A DNA stretch of 64,000 nt from Asaia bogorensis (GTDB taxonomy: Bacteria; Pseudomonadota; Alphaproteobacteria; Acetobacterales; Acetobacteraceae). The position numbers and the translations under genes were made by a program. Under the pieces are notes generated by a model. That model did not search any database. It was not told the DNA's origin and worked only from the letters and a program-made list of their open reading frames with translations. Below, in pieces: positions 43,020-52,868 of the stretch (its first letter is position 1; each line of letters begins with the position of its first letter). The DNA is taken from NCBI GenBank assembly GCA_943333505.2, contig CALQTN020000017.1, positions 1-64,000 on the forward strand, written 5' to 3'.

Positions 43020-43805
43020 CTAACGCCCAGCGAGGAATGCTTTCACCCTGCGTATTGCATCCTGGGTCGCCACGGGATCGCCGCCGACATGCACGGTTTT
43101 GTCGGCATTGGTGCTGCGCGGGATATTTTGCTGCACCCGAAGCGGCACTGGCGCATCAAAGTCGTGATAGGCGCCGGGATAGCTGATATAGTCCAGTTGC
43201 GCACCGACTTGTCCGGCAAGCCTTCGGCATGGGGCGGCTGGTGTCCAGTCATCGGACTCGCCGATCAGGATCATCAGTTTTGCCACTGGTTGCCAACCGG
43301 ATTTGCCGGCGGCGACCGAGCACCCCGGATAAAAGGCGATCATCCCCCGTATCAGCCCGAGGGGCATGTCCGGCCGCGTTTCTGCAGCGGCCAGAACCGT
43401 GCTGCCGCCATCGGACCAGCCTAGTAGCATAACCCCGCCCGGCCTGACCCCGGGTTGCGCGGAGAGCCAGGTGGCTGTTGCCAGGGCATCCAGTCGGCGC
43501 AAGCCGTTGGCAGTGGCAATCCGGTCGCGCACCCGGCATTGCGATTTCAGCCCGCGCGAGCCGAAACTGTCGGGGAAGACCACAACATGGCCAGCTTCCA
43601 GTAAGATCTCGCGCCATTGCTTGTCGCGTGCCGGGAATGCGCCTCCGCAACCATGGAGGGCAACAATGGCAGGGATTGGCTTGGGGCTGTTGGGTCGGAA
43701 TAAGTCCGCTTGCAGCGTGATCCCATCCGGACCGGGAATTTCGACCTGCTCGGCACGTGCCCCCAGGGCGATCAGAAAAACGGCCAACACCACCGCTAGC
43801 CGCAT
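43020..43805 (-). CDS. secreted alpha/beta hydrolase (dienelactone hydrolase-like)
   Basis: A 261-residue protein with a signal peptide ending ALGARAEQ, so it acts in the periplasm. The catalytic triad is readable: Ser131 in GWSDGG, an aspartate in GESDDW (185 or 186) and His214 in GAYHDFD. VALHGCGG supplies the oxyanion region. Of its four mature cysteines, those in RCRVR-like and YPGCS positions could pair. The substrate is unknown. It starts 17 bp after the stop of mntH on the same strand, so it may be part of that transcript. Confidence 0.87.
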   Translation of the reverse strand: MRLAVVLAVFLIALGARAEQVEIPGPDGITLQADLFRPNSPKPIPAIVALHGCGGAFPARDKQWREILLEAGHVVVFPDSFGSRGLKSQCRVRDRIATANGLRRLDALATATWLSAQPGVRPGGVMLLGWSDGGSTVLAAAETRPDMPLGLIRGMIAFYPGCSVAAGKSGWQPVAKLMILIGESDDWTPAAPCRRLAGQVGAQLDYISYPGAYHDFDAPVPLRVQQNIPRSTNADKTVHVGGDPVATQDAIRRVKAFLAGR

Positions 43806-43822
43806 CGCGCTGTTCCCTTGTG

Positions 43823-45121
43823 TCAGAAGAAATCCACCCCGGCGGCGCCCGCCAACAACACCAGATTCAACGCCAGAACCGCAACCGCCGCAATCACCGC
43901 CGCCACCTGCACATAGCGGTGGTTGGTGAAGATGCCCATCACATCGCGCCGCCCGGCCAGCACCAGCAGCGCGATCATCGGCACTGGCAGGGCAATGCTC
44001 AGCACCACCTGGCTCATCACCAGACTATCGGTTGGGTCGGCGCCAAGCGCCACCACGACGAAGGCCGGCGCCATCGTGACCAGCCGGCGCACCCAGAGCG
44101 GAATGCGGAAATGGACCATATCCTGCATGATCCCTTGCCCGGCGAGGGTGCCGACCACCGAACTCGACAGGCCTGACGCCAGCACGCTCAACAGAAAGAC
44201 CGAGGCGGCGAACCCGCCGAGCAGCGGGGTGAGGGTCGCGTAGGCGGTCTCGATAGTGGCAATTTCGGGATTGGTGGCATGGAACGCCACGGCCGCCATA
44301 ATGATCATTGCCATGTTGACCATGCCGGCAAGGCTGAGGGCAATCAGCACCTCGCGATTGGAATAGCGCAGGATGCGACGGCGCTCCCCGTCATTGGCAG
44401 CCGGCATTCTTGTCGCAGTCAGGCTCGAATGCAGGTAGATTGCATGCGGCATGACCGTTGCGCCAACAATTCCCACTGCCAGCATCAGCGCACCGGCATC
44501 GGCGATATGCGGCACAAAAGCGTCGTGCGCGACCCGGCCCCAGAGCGGCGGGGCAATGAACAATTCAACGACATAGGCGAGGCCGATAATCGCCACGAAT
44601 CCGCCGATGATAAGCTCCAGCGGCCGGAAACCTCGGTTGTGCAAGCTCAACAGCGCATATGTAATGATCCCGGTGATCACCAGCCCCGGCATTAGCCCGA
44701 TCCCGGTGAGCAGTGACAGCCCGATCGCCGCGCCGAGGAATTCGGCCAGATCGGTCGCCATCGCCGCGATTTCAGACACCACCCACATCACAAACACCAG
44801 CGGGCGTGGGAAATGGCTGCGGCAGAGGCTGGCGAGGCTCTGTCCGGTAACGATGCCGATTTTGGCCGACATCGCCTGGAACATCATCGCAATGATGTTC
44901 GCCGTTACCACTACCCACAGCAATGTGGTGCCGTATTTGGCCCCGGCCTGGATGTTGGTCGCGTAATTGCCCGGGTCCATATAGGCGATCGAGGCGATCA
45001 CCGCCGGCCCGACAAATGGCATGAAGCCGCGGACACCGCGCCGTTGGCCGGCCAGACTTGCCTGACCAGCGGCGATGGTACGGGCGGTGAGGTTGGATTT
45101 GGGCAGGGCAATGTCGCTCAT
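43823..45121 (-). CDS. mntH: Nramp-family Mn2+/divalent metal transporter
   Basis: A 432-residue inner-membrane proton-coupled importer with 11 predicted spans. The metal site motifs are intact: Asp49-Pro-Gly-Asn52 in span 1 (YMDPGNYATNIQAG) and Met224-Pro-His226 in span 6 (ATVMPHAIYLHS). It is divergent from the mntR-type regulator gene, and an inverted repeat (45131-45146) lies 10-25 bp before its start codon, so Mn-dependent repression is likely. Confidence 0.95.
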   Translation of the reverse strand: MSDIALPKSNLTARTIAAGQASLAGQRRGVRGFMPFVGPAVIASIAYMDPGNYATNIQAGAKYGTTLLWVVVTANIIAMMFQAMSAKIGIVTGQSLASLCRSHFPRPLVFVMWVVSEIAAMATDLAEFLGAAIGLSLLTGIGLMPGLVITGIITYALLSLHNRGFRPLELIIGGFVAIIGLAYVVELFIAPPLWGRVAHDAFVPHIADAGALMLAVGIVGATVMPHAIYLHSSLTATRMPAANDGERRRILRYSNREVLIALSLAGMVNMAMIIMAAVAFHATNPEIATIETAYATLTPLLGGFAASVFLLSVLASGLSSSVVGTLAGQGIMQDMVHFRIPLWVRRLVTMAPAFVVVALGADPTDSLVMSQVVLSIALPVPMIALLVLAGRRDVMGIFTNHRYVQVAAVIAAVAVLALNLVLLAGAAGVDFF

Positions 45122-45130
45122 GCCGGAAAG

Positions 45131-45146
45131 TGTAGCCGCGACTACA
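45131..45146. promoter_or_regulatory. inverted repeat operator between mntH and mntR
   Basis: TGTAG-ccgcga-CTACA is a perfect 5-bp inverted repeat with TAGC/GCTA-like character, similar in layout to MntR boxes. It lies in the 50-bp gap between divergent mntH and the MntR-like gene, 10 bp from the mntH start codon, where a bound repressor would block both transcription and access of polymerase. Confidence 0.5.
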
Positions 45147-45171
45147 ATTCAGGGTCAAGGGCGTAATCCGC

Positions 45172-45666
45172 TTGATATTGCAGGCCCGCTTCGCCATGGT
45201 CCGCCACCGTCGTTGGGAGCCCTGTGTGTCGCGTCCACCTGAATCAAATACCGGCCTGCCAACCGAACCGACCCAGGCGCGGCGCTTCGGCAAGACCCGT
45301 ACTGCGCAATCCACCGCAATCGCCGAAGATTACGCCGAACTGATCGCCGATCTGCTGGCAAGCGTGGGTGAAGCGCGGCCGACCGACATCGCCCGGCGTC
45401 TTGGCGTGAGCCACGCGACCGCAATCAAAACCGTTGCAAGGCTGAAGCGGGAAGGGCTGGCGACATCACGGCCTTATCGCGGCGTGTTTCTGACCGAAGC
45501 CGGCGAGGCGCTGGCCGCCCGGGTAAAATTGCGCCATCGCCTGGTGGTCGATTTGCTGCGCGCTGTTGGCGTGCCAGCCGAAGCGGCCGAACAGGATGCC
45601 GAAGGGATCGAGCACCATGTGTCCGACGCCACCTTGGCCGCGTTCGAGGTCTATTTGAAGCGATAA
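45172..45666 (+). CDS. mntR: DtxR/MntR-family manganese-dependent regulator
   Basis: Up to 164 residues. A winged helix (AEDYAELIADLLASVGEAR, then TDIARRLGVSHATAIKTVAR) is followed by the helical metal-binding dimer domain with LTEAGEALAARVKLRHRLVV and EQDAEGIEHHVSD, which holds the His/Glu metal ligands. It should sense Mn2+ and repress mntH. The true start is uncertain: ATG 45172, ATG 45196 and GTG 45226 are all in frame, and the conserved part begins near residue 45. Confidence 0.88.
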   Translation: MILQARFAMVRHRRWEPCVSRPPESNTGLPTEPTQARRFGKTRTAQSTAIAEDYAELIADLLASVGEARPTDIARRLGVSHATAIKTVARLKREGLATSRPYRGVFLTEAGEALAARVKLRHRLVVDLLRAVGVPAEAAEQDAEGIEHHVSDATLAAFEVYLKR

Positions 45667-45712
45667 AGCGTCGATCGCAGCAGCCGACGACGCAGAGGGA
45701 AAGGAACACGCG

Positions 45713-46654
45713 ATGGTACTCCTCGTTGGATTGGTCGGACTCGGCCAGATTGCCCAGAAGCAGCATTTACCGGCGATTATCGCCAGTCCGGCGTTTGATC
45801 TGGTGGCCGCTGCCAGCCATGATGGCGCGGCGGGCGCGGTGCCGGTCTATCGCGACCATCAGGCCATGCTGGCGGCCCATCCCGAGATCGCCGCCGTCGT
45901 CGTTTGCACCCCGCCGCGGGCGCGGCGCGAGGTTGCGATCGATGCGCTTTTGGCGGGCAAGCACGTGATGCTGGAAAAGCCGCCGGCGGCAACCCTGGGG
46001 GAGTTTGCCCATATTGCCGCAGTTGCCGCACGCCAACAGCGTGTGCTGCACGCCACCTGGCACTCGCAATATAATGCAGCCGTTCTGCGGATGCGCGATT
46101 TGCTTGCCGGACAGGAAATTTCTGCCATGCACATGGATTGGAAAGAAAATTTTCTCGACTTCCACCCTGGCCAGCGTTGGGTCTGGGACGCGGGTGGCTT
46201 TGGTGTTTTCGACATGGCGATCAATGGCCTGTCGGTGATGTCAGCGATATTCGATCCGGTACCGTTCGTGCTGGCGGCCGAATTACGGGTGCCCGACAAC
46301 GTGGCGATGCCGATTGCCGCCGAGGTCCGCTTCGGACTTGGCGACGGCCGCGCGCCGCTCACCGCGTCATTCGACTGGGACTGGGTGGGCGCTCCGAAGC
46401 GCGAGGTCACTGTTACCACCAAGGCCGGCAGCGTGCTCGTGCTCAGCGAAAGCGGGCGCCGGTTGAGCGTGGATGGCACAATGCTGGTCGATGGTGAGCG
46501 CGGCGAATATGCCGATATCTATCGCCATTTTGCGACGCTGGTACAGACTGGCGCATCCTCGCTCGATGCGGTGCCATTGCAGCTTGTGGCTGACATCCTG
46601 CTGCAAGGCAAAACGGTTCAGGTTGGTCCAGTGAACCTTTCAAATCCGGCTTGA
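45713..46654 (+). CDS. Gfo/Idh/MocA-family oxidoreductase, L-arabinose/D-galactose 1-dehydrogenase-like
   Basis: A 313-residue NAD(P)-dependent sugar oxidoreductase. The Rossmann start GLVGLGQIAQKQHLPAII and the catalytic-site LEKPPAATLGE are visible. The C-terminal domain keeps HATWHSQYNAAV, WKENFLDFHPGQRWVWDAGG and the FDW, EYADIYRHF and QLVADI positions of the Azospirillum arabinose / galactose dehydrogenase group. It would oxidise an aldose to a lactone. The ABC importer downstream may bring in its substrate. The precise sugar is not determined. Confidence 0.82.
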   Translation: MVLLVGLVGLGQIAQKQHLPAIIASPAFDLVAAASHDGAAGAVPVYRDHQAMLAAHPEIAAVVVCTPPRARREVAIDALLAGKHVMLEKPPAATLGEFAHIAAVAARQQRVLHATWHSQYNAAVLRMRDLLAGQEISAMHMDWKENFLDFHPGQRWVWDAGGFGVFDMAINGLSVMSAIFDPVPFVLAAELRVPDNVAMPIAAEVRFGLGDGRAPLTASFDWDWVGAPKREVTVTTKAGSVLVLSESGRRLSVDGTMLVDGERGEYADIYRHFATLVQTGASSLDAVPLQLVADILLQGKTVQVGPVNLSNPA

Positions 46655-46729
46655 CTCGCCGCCCTATCGGCTTGACGATTGCGCTATCATAACCCGGCGA
46701 CAGGCGCGGGAAAACCCAGGGAAACGGTC

Positions 46730-48664
46730 ATGGTACGTGATGTGAAGCGGCGGGTTGCATTGATCGGCTTGGCGGCGGGCGCGGGCGTGCTGGCAACCGG
46801 GTCCTCGGTCCTGGCCCAAGCCGGCCGCTATAAGGAGGCGGCATCCGTCACCGAATTGGTGCGTGCAGGTAAATTGCCGGCGGTCGAAGCACGTCTGCCG
46901 GAAAACCCCCTGGTGGTGCCGGTTGTCGAGCGGGTGGGCGATTATGGCGGGGTTTGGCGTCGCGCCTTCCTCGGGCCGGCCGATTCCAACAACTACGTCC
47001 GGGTTGTCTATGACAGCCTGTTCCGCTTTTCCCCCGATGGCGCCAAGATCGAACCGAAAATCGCCGCCGGTGCCGAGCCATCGGGCGATTATAAGGTCTG
47101 GACAATCAATCTGCGCAAAGGCTCCCGCTGGTCGGACGGCGCGCCGTTTACCGCAGACGATATTCTGTTCTGGTACAATGACGTCCTGCTCAATAAGGAA
47201 CTGACGCCAACATTACCGGGCTGGATCCGTAACGCCGATGGCTCCGCGGCCAAAGTCGAAAAAGCCAGCGAAACCGCGGTGCGCTTCATTTATCAGGCAC
47301 CGGCCACCTTGTTCCTGACCGCAGTGGCGAACCAGGACGGCGCCGACCGCACCTTCGCGATGTTCCTGCCAGGGCATTATTTGAAGAAATTCCACCCAGC
47401 CTATGCCGCCAAAGCCGATATCGAGAAAGCCGCCACTGCCGCCGGCTTCAAGACCTGGACTGAGCTGTTCGCCAATCGCAATGCCCCACCGGAAAACCCG
47501 GAACGCCCGACCATGGCGGCCTGGGCGCCAATTTCACGCGCGTCCGATCCGGTCTTCACCTTGCGGCGCAACCCCTATTATGTTGGCGTTGATACCGCCG
47601 GCAATCAGTTGCCCTATATCGATGAGGTGCGCTTCACCTTCTTCGCTGATGTCCAGGCCTTGAACCTCGCGGCGATCGCCGGGAATTTCGACATGCAGGA
47701 ACGTCACATCAACATGACCAACTATCCGGTCTTTAAGGACCAGGAAAAGACCGGGAAATACCGCGTCATCACTTGGCCGACATTTGGCGGCGCGGATGCG
47801 GTGATCGCGATCAACCAGACCTATGCCGCCGATCCGGTGATGGGCAAGGTCATGGCGACCAAGGATTTCCGTGTGGCCTTATCGTTCGCGATTAATCGCG
47901 ACCAGATCAAGGAAAGCGTGTTCCTGGGACTCGGTGAAGCCCGGCAAGGCGTGCCGGCGCCGTGGCATCCGTATTTCCCCGGGGCGGAATGGGCGCAGAA
48001 ATACACTGAATTCAAGCGCGACCAGGCCAATAAGCTGTTGGACGGCATCGGCCTGACCAAAAAAGACGCGCAAGGCTTCCGTCTGCTGTCCAACGGCAAG
48101 CCGGCGACGATCGAAATCAGCGTGGTGCCGGCCTTCGGTGCCTGGCCGGACGTGGCCCTGCTGGTCGGCAAGGATTGGGAAGCGGTCGGTATCAAAACCA
48201 TCGTCCAGATCCGTGAACGCGCGCTCCACTTCAAGATGGGCGAAAACAACGAGTTGATGGCCGAAGTGTGGAACGAGGATACCAGTGCGTTCCCCTATAC
48301 CGGCAACGCCAAGGTGGATCCGCGTAACGCCCCGATCCTGACCATGGGGCCACTGTGGCGCCGTTGGTACGCGACCGGCGGCAAGGACGGGGTGGAGCCA
48401 TCCCCCGAAATGAAGCGCATTGTGGAAATCGTCGACAAGGCGCGCACGGTCGGGCCGGAAGAACAGGTCACGCTGTCGCAGGAGCTTTATCGCAACTGGG
48501 CCGACAATGTTTACGAAATCGGCACAATTGGATTGACCCCGATGGTGCAAGGCGTGGTCGTTGCCGGCGCCAAGTTCCGCAACGTGCCGACCACCCTGGG
48601 CAATGACTGGCCGCTGCGCAGCCCTGGCAATGCGCGCACCGAACAGTTCTTCTTCTCGAAATGA
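46730..48664 (+). CDS. large family-5 extracellular solute-binding protein (644 aa)
   Basis: A secreted binding protein about 120 residues longer than the others in this window. The N-terminus MVRDVKRRVALIGLAAGAGV carries an Arg-Arg pair before the hydrophobic stretch, so Tat export is possible. Mature landmarks are NPLVVPVVERVGDYGGVWRR, KGSRWSDGAPFTADD and RVALSFAINRDQIKE. This longer type includes alpha-galactoside-binding proteins. It heads an operon with two permeases and two ATPases. Given the sugar dehydrogenase-like gene upstream, a carbohydrate ligand is a reasonable guess. Confidence 0.9.
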   Translation: MVRDVKRRVALIGLAAGAGVLATGSSVLAQAGRYKEAASVTELVRAGKLPAVEARLPENPLVVPVVERVGDYGGVWRRAFLGPADSNNYVRVVYDSLFRFSPDGAKIEPKIAAGAEPSGDYKVWTINLRKGSRWSDGAPFTADDILFWYNDVLLNKELTPTLPGWIRNADGSAAKVEKASETAVRFIYQAPATLFLTAVANQDGADRTFAMFLPGHYLKKFHPAYAAKADIEKAATAAGFKTWTELFANRNAPPENPERPTMAAWAPISRASDPVFTLRRNPYYVGVDTAGNQLPYIDEVRFTFFADVQALNLAAIAGNFDMQERHINMTNYPVFKDQEKTGKYRVITWPTFGGADAVIAINQTYAADPVMGKVMATKDFRVALSFAINRDQIKESVFLGLGEARQGVPAPWHPYFPGAEWAQKYTEFKRDQANKLLDGIGLTKKDAQGFRLLSNGKPATIEISVVPAFGAWPDVALLVGKDWEAVGIKTIVQIRERALHFKMGENNELMAEVWNEDTSAFPYTGNAKVDPRNAPILTMGPLWRRWYATGGKDGVEPSPEMKRIVEIVDKARTVGPEEQVTLSQELYRNWADNVYEIGTIGLTPMVQGVVVAGAKFRNVPTTLGNDWPLRSPGNARTEQFFFSK

Positions 48665-48680
48665 TGATGCGGGGGGCGGC

Positions 48681-49667
48681 GTGACCCGTTACATCGCCCA
48701 ACGTTTGTTGATCTTGCCGTTGCTGATGCTGATCTACTCGTTCGTGATTTTCGTGATTATCCAGGCGCCACCTGGGGATTTTCTCACCGCCTATGTCGCG
48801 ACTCTGGCATCGTCAGGGTCGTCGATATCGACGGACCAGATCGCGGCGTTACGGCATCAATACGGCCTCGATCAACCATTCGTGGTGCAGTATTTTCTGT
48901 GGATGCAGAATTTATTCCACGGCGATTTCGGCCTGTCGCTGGAATATCAGCGTCCCAACGCCGATCTGATCGGTGAACAGCTTGGGCTGACCGTGGCGTT
49001 GGCGCTGTTTTCCTTTGTGCTGACCTGGGCGATCGCCGTACCGGCCGGGATCTACTCGGCAACCCATCCGCGGTCGCTAATCGATCACACGCTGACTGTG
49101 ATCAATTATGTCGGGGTTGCGACGCCCAACTTCATGTTGGCGCTGATGCTGATGTGGGGGGCGTTCGCCTATTTCGACATCAACGTAACAGGGCTTTACT
49201 CGCCGGAGTTCGTCGATGCGCCATGGTCGTTCGCGCGTGTTGGCGATCTGCTGTTCCATATCTGGCTGCCTGGGCTGGTGCTCGGTATTGCCGGGACGGC
49301 AAGGCTAAGTCGGATCATGCGGGCCAATCTGCTCGATGAACTGAACAAACCGTATGTGGTGACCGCGCGCGCCAAAGGCATGCGCGAATGGCGGCTGGTA
49401 CTGCGGTATCCGGTGCGGCTCGCGTTCAATCCGTTGGTCAGCACGATCGGCTGGTATTTGCCGGCATTGTTTTCTGGCAGCCTGATCGTGGCGACGGTGA
49501 TGAATTTGCCGAATATCGGGCCGCTGCTGCTGCGGGCACTGATCAACCAGGACATGTATCTCGCCGGTGGTATTTTGCTGATCTACTCGTTCCTGACCAT
49601 CGTCGGCACGTTGCTGTCGGACGTGCTGTTGGCGCTGATTGATCCGCGTATCCGGGTGGAGAGCTAG
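48681..49667 (+). CDS. peptide/oligosaccharide-type ABC transporter permease (DppB-like), third importer
   Basis: A 328-residue permease starting at GTG 48681 (VTRYIAQRLLILPLLMLIYS), 16 bp after the binding-protein stop and behind a G-rich stretch; the frame open further upstream overlaps the binding-protein gene. IIQAPPGDFLTAYVATLASS follows the first span, the coupling loop contains YVVTARAKGMREWRLVLRY, and the end is DVLLALIDPRIRVES. It is the first channel subunit of the importer. Confidence 0.9.
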   Translation: MTRYIAQRLLILPLLMLIYSFVIFVIIQAPPGDFLTAYVATLASSGSSISTDQIAALRHQYGLDQPFVVQYFLWMQNLFHGDFGLSLEYQRPNADLIGEQLGLTVALALFSFVLTWAIAVPAGIYSATHPRSLIDHTLTVINYVGVATPNFMLALMLMWGAFAYFDINVTGLYSPEFVDAPWSFARVGDLLFHIWLPGLVLGIAGTARLSRIMRANLLDELNKPYVVTARAKGMREWRLVLRYPVRLAFNPLVSTIGWYLPALFSGSLIVATVMNLPNIGPLLLRALINQDMYLAGGILLIYSFLTIVGTLLSDVLLALIDPRIRVES

Positions 49668-49669
49668 AG

Positions 49670-50776
49670 ATGGCAATCGCTGGCAGCGATGCCGAAGACC
49701 GCGTCGCGGTTGCCTCCAACTGGCGGCTCGTGTGGTGGCGGTTCCGCCGCCATCGTCTGGCGATGATCAGCGCGGGGCTGCTGATTTTTATGTATCTGAT
49801 CGTTTTGGCCCCGGATTTCTTCTCGGTGCAGGACCCCGAGCGCACCGATGCGCGCCAGGCTTTCATTCCGGTACAGATGGTGCATTTCTTCGACGACGGT
49901 GCTTTATCGCCCTGGGTGCCGGCGATCATCGGCAAGCGCCATCCGGTGACCTTGCGGATGGAGTGGACCGCCGATCCGGCGCGCAAAGTCGGGGTGCGGT
50001 TCTTCGCCCGCGGCTATAGCTATCGGGTGCTGGGACTATTCGAGACCAATGTGCATCTGATTGCGCCGGCTGATCCGGCACAGCGGATATTCCTGCTGGG
50101 CTCCGATCGGCTCGGCCGTGATCAGTGGTCGCGTATCATGCACGGCACCCAAACATCGATGACCGTTGGGTTGGTGGCGGTGGCATTGAGCGTGGTTCTC
50201 GGCGTCGTGCTCGGCGGCTTGTCGGGCTATGTCGGCGGCAAAACCGATCAGGTGATCCAGCGGGTGATCGAACTGCTGCAATCCGTGCCGACCATCCCGA
50301 TCTGGTTGGCGCTCTCGGCCGCCCTGCCGCGCGACTGGACGCCGATCCAGGTGTTTTTCGCTATCACGGTGATCTTGTCGCTGGTCGGCTGGACCACGCT
50401 GGGGCGCGAAGTGCGGGGCCGCTTCCTGGCGCTGCGCGAGGAGGATTTCGTTTTGGCCGCCCGTCTCGCCGGCTGTTCGCGGATGCGGATCATTCTGCGC
50501 CATATGGTGCCGACCTTTGCCAGCCATATCATCGCCACAAGTTCGTTGGCAATCCCGGTGATGATCATTAATGAAACATCGTTGTCGTTCCTCGGCCTCG
50601 GCATCCGTCCGCCAGCGATCAGCTGGGGGGTCTTGCTGCAGGAGGCGCAGAATATCCAGACCCTGGCGCTTGCCCCCTGGCTGCTGACGCCGGGGTTGGT
50701 GGTGATTGTGGCAGTGCTCGCTTTCAACCTGGTCGGCGACGGGCTGCGCGATGCCGCTGACCCGTACAGTCATTGA
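49670..50776 (+). CDS. peptide/oligosaccharide-type ABC transporter permease (DppC-like), third importer
   Basis: A 368-residue permease. Between the first span (about 32-50) and the LGSDRLGRDQWSRIMHGTQ motif lies a periplasmic stretch of nearly 90 residues, longer than in the two DppC-like proteins of clusters A and B. This agrees with the larger binding protein it serves. The coupling loop is DFVLAARLAGCSRMRIILRH, and the tail is NLVGDGLRDAADPYSH. It starts 2 bp after the partner permease. Confidence 0.92.
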   Translation: MAIAGSDAEDRVAVASNWRLVWWRFRRHRLAMISAGLLIFMYLIVLAPDFFSVQDPERTDARQAFIPVQMVHFFDDGALSPWVPAIIGKRHPVTLRMEWTADPARKVGVRFFARGYSYRVLGLFETNVHLIAPADPAQRIFLLGSDRLGRDQWSRIMHGTQTSMTVGLVAVALSVVLGVVLGGLSGYVGGKTDQVIQRVIELLQSVPTIPIWLALSAALPRDWTPIQVFFAITVILSLVGWTTLGREVRGRFLALREEDFVLAARLAGCSRMRIILRHMVPTFASHIIATSSLAIPVMIINETSLSFLGLGIRPPAISWGVLLQEAQNIQTLALAPWLLTPGLVVIVAVLAFNLVGDGLRDAADPYSH

Positions 50777-50783
50777 GGGCGCG

Positions 50784-51821
50784 GTGAACGAGGAAACCCC
50801 GCTACTATCTGTGCGCGATCTGCGCGTATCGTTCCAGCTTGATGAAGGCGTGGTTCGGGCTGTCGAGGGCACCAGCTTCGATGTTTTGCCCGGCCAGGTG
50901 CTGGGCATTGTCGGCGAAAGCGGCTGCGGCAAAAGCGTGACCATGAAGGCGATCCTGCAACTGGTGGATCGACCGGGCCAGATTGATACGGGCGAGATCA
51001 AATTCCTGCGCTCTGATGGCGCAATCGTCGATCTGGCGAAATTATCCCCGCGTGGTGCGACGATCAGGGAAATCCGTGGCGGCGAAATCGCGTTGATCCC
51101 GCAGGAACCGATGGCATCCTTCAGCCCGGTGCACACCGTCGGTGACCAGATCATCGAAGCGATCCTGCTGCACAGCCATCGCTGGGAAAAAACCGGTCGC
51201 AAGATCACCCGGCGCGCGGCACGCGAGATCACCATCGGGCTGTTCCGCGATGTCGGGATTTCTATGCCGGAACAGCGGGTCGATGCCTATTCCTGGCAAT
51301 TATCCGGCGGCCTGCGCCAGCGCGCGATGATTGCCATGGCACTGTCCTGCAAGCCGCGTCTGCTGATTGCAGATGAACCTACCACCGCGATTGACGTCAC
51401 CACCCAGGCCCAGGTGCTGGCCCTGCTGCGCGATTTGCAGGCGAAGTACAACACCGCGATTATTTTTATCACCCATGACCTCGGGGTGATCGCGCAAATG
51501 GCGAGCTATGTGGTGGTGATGTATCTTGGCCGGGTGATGGAACAGGGGCCGGTGGACGCGATTTTTCACTCCCCGAAGCATCCCTACACGCGCGCCCTGC
51601 TGCAATCGATCCCGAGCATGCATGGCGAAACAAGGGTGGCGCTGCCGGTGATCAGCGGCACGTTGCCGCATCCGTTCAATCGGCCGCCGGGTTGCCCTTT
51701 CCATCCACGTTGCGCCGATGCGATGCCAGCGTGCTCGGTCGGCGTGCCGCGCCTGATGCCGGCAGGGGACGACCAATTGGCGAGTTGCTTCCTGCATCAT
51801 GACGAGGCGGAAACGGTATGA
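50784..51821 (+). CDS. ABC transporter ATP-binding protein (DppD-like), third importer
   Basis: A 345-residue ATPase if begun at GTG 50784, which has GAGGG a few bases upstream overlapping the permease stop; an ATG at 50751 would add 11 residues. Walker A GESGCGKS is at residues 44-51, the signature is [15 protein letters not shown] (Gln/Met replaced by Leu), Walker B is LLIADEP and the C-terminal box is CPFHPRCAD. It pairs with the ATPase that overlaps its stop. Confidence 0.88.
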   Translation: MNEETPLLSVRDLRVSFQLDEGVVRAVEGTSFDVLPGQVLGIVGESGCGKSVTMKAILQLVDRPGQIDTGEIKFLRSDGAIVDLAKLSPRGATIREIRGGEIALIPQEPMASFSPVHTVGDQIIEAILLHSHRWEKTGRKITRRAAREITIGLFRDVGISMPEQRVDAYSWQLSGGLRQRAMIAMALSCKPRLLIADEPTTAIDVTTQAQVLALLRDLQAKYNTAIIFITHDLGVIAQMASYVVVMYLGRVMEQGPVDAIFHSPKHPYTRALLQSIPSMHGETRVALPVISGTLPHPFNRPPGCPFHPRCADAMPACSVGVPRLMPAGDDQLASCFLHHDEAETV

Positions 51822-52822
51822 ACGCGCCCGCCCAACCCCTGCTCGACGTACGTGGCCTGCAGAAATTCTTCCCGATCAACAAAGGGTTCCTGCAACGCAC
51901 CGTCGGCCATGTGCGTGCCGTCGACGGGGTGGATTTTACGGTTCATGAGGGCGAGACCCTCGGCCTGGTGGGTGAAAGTGGCTGCGGCAAGACCACCGCG
52001 TCGCGCTGTATCCTGCGCGCGATCGATCCGACTGGCGGTGAGATCCATTACCAGACCAGGAATGGCGAGGTGGTCGATCTCGCCAAACTGACGCCGGCGG
52101 AACTGCGGCCGCTGCGGGCCGAGATCCAAATGATCTTCCAGGATCCGTTTGGCTCGCTTAATCCACGGATGACGCTGCTCGATAACGTCGGCGAACCGCT
52201 GCTGGTCAATGGGATTGGCAACCGTAGCGAACGGGCCGATCGGGTCGCTGAATTATTGCGCCTGGTTGGGTTGCGACCCGAGTTCATGCACCGCTTTCCG
52301 CATGCCTTCAGTGGCGGCCAGCGCCAGCGCATCGGCATCGCCAGGGCGCTTGCCACCAATCCACGGCTGGTGGTGGCCGATGAACCGGTGTCCGCCCTCG
52401 ATGTGTCGGTCCAGGCGCAGGTGCTGAATTTGCTCCTGGAACTCCAGGCGCAGATGAAGCTGACCTTCCTGTTCGTTGCCCATGACTTGTCGGTGGTTCG
52501 GCATATCTCCGACCGCATCGCGGTGATGTATGTCGGTCAGTTGGTGGAATTGGCGCCAACCGATGGGATTTTCCGTGCACCGCAGCATCCTTACACGGCT
52601 GCGCTGATGCGGGCGGTGCCGGTGGCCGATCCGCGGGTGAGCACGATTGACGGGATTTTGGGAGGCGAGGTGCCAAGCCCGGCCGCTCCGCCATCGGGCT
52701 GCTATTTCCATCCACGCTGCCGGCATGCGGTAGCGCAGTGCCGGGCCGAGGCGCCAGCGTTGCGCGAAATTATGCCCGGCCACTTTACGCGCTGCCACCT
52801 CGCCGGCGGGGTTGCGTTCTGA
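51818..52822 (+). CDS. ABC transporter ATP-binding protein (DppF-like), third importer
   Basis: A 334-residue ATPase with Walker [10 protein letters not shown] at residues 52-60, signature [15 protein letters not shown], Walker B LVVADEP and the C-terminal CYFHPRCRH box. It overlaps the preceding ATPase gene by four bases (ATGA) and completes the binding-protein/permease/ATPase operon 46730-52822. The phosphonate transporter operon follows after 46 bp on the same strand. Confidence 0.92.
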   Translation: MNAPAQPLLDVRGLQKFFPINKGFLQRTVGHVRAVDGVDFTVHEGETLGLVGESGCGKTTASRCILRAIDPTGGEIHYQTRNGEVVDLAKLTPAELRPLRAEIQMIFQDPFGSLNPRMTLLDNVGEPLLVNGIGNRSERADRVAELLRLVGLRPEFMHRFPHAFSGGQRQRIGIARALATNPRLVVADEPVSALDVSVQAQVLNLLLELQAQMKLTFLFVAHDLSVVRHISDRIAVMYVGQLVELAPTDGIFRAPQHPYTAALMRAVPVADPRVSTIDGILGGEVPSPAAPPSGCYFHPRCRHAVAQCRAEAPALREIMPGHFTRCHLAGGVAF

Positions 52823-52868
52823 TAGGACATCGCTCCAGCAAGACGTTAATTTGCGGGAGGACAAGATT

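Noticed and set aside
50036-51235. A 399-codon minus-strand open frame
   Set aside because: It lies opposite the third importer's permease and ATPase genes, which have complete family motifs; it is a codon-bias shadow.
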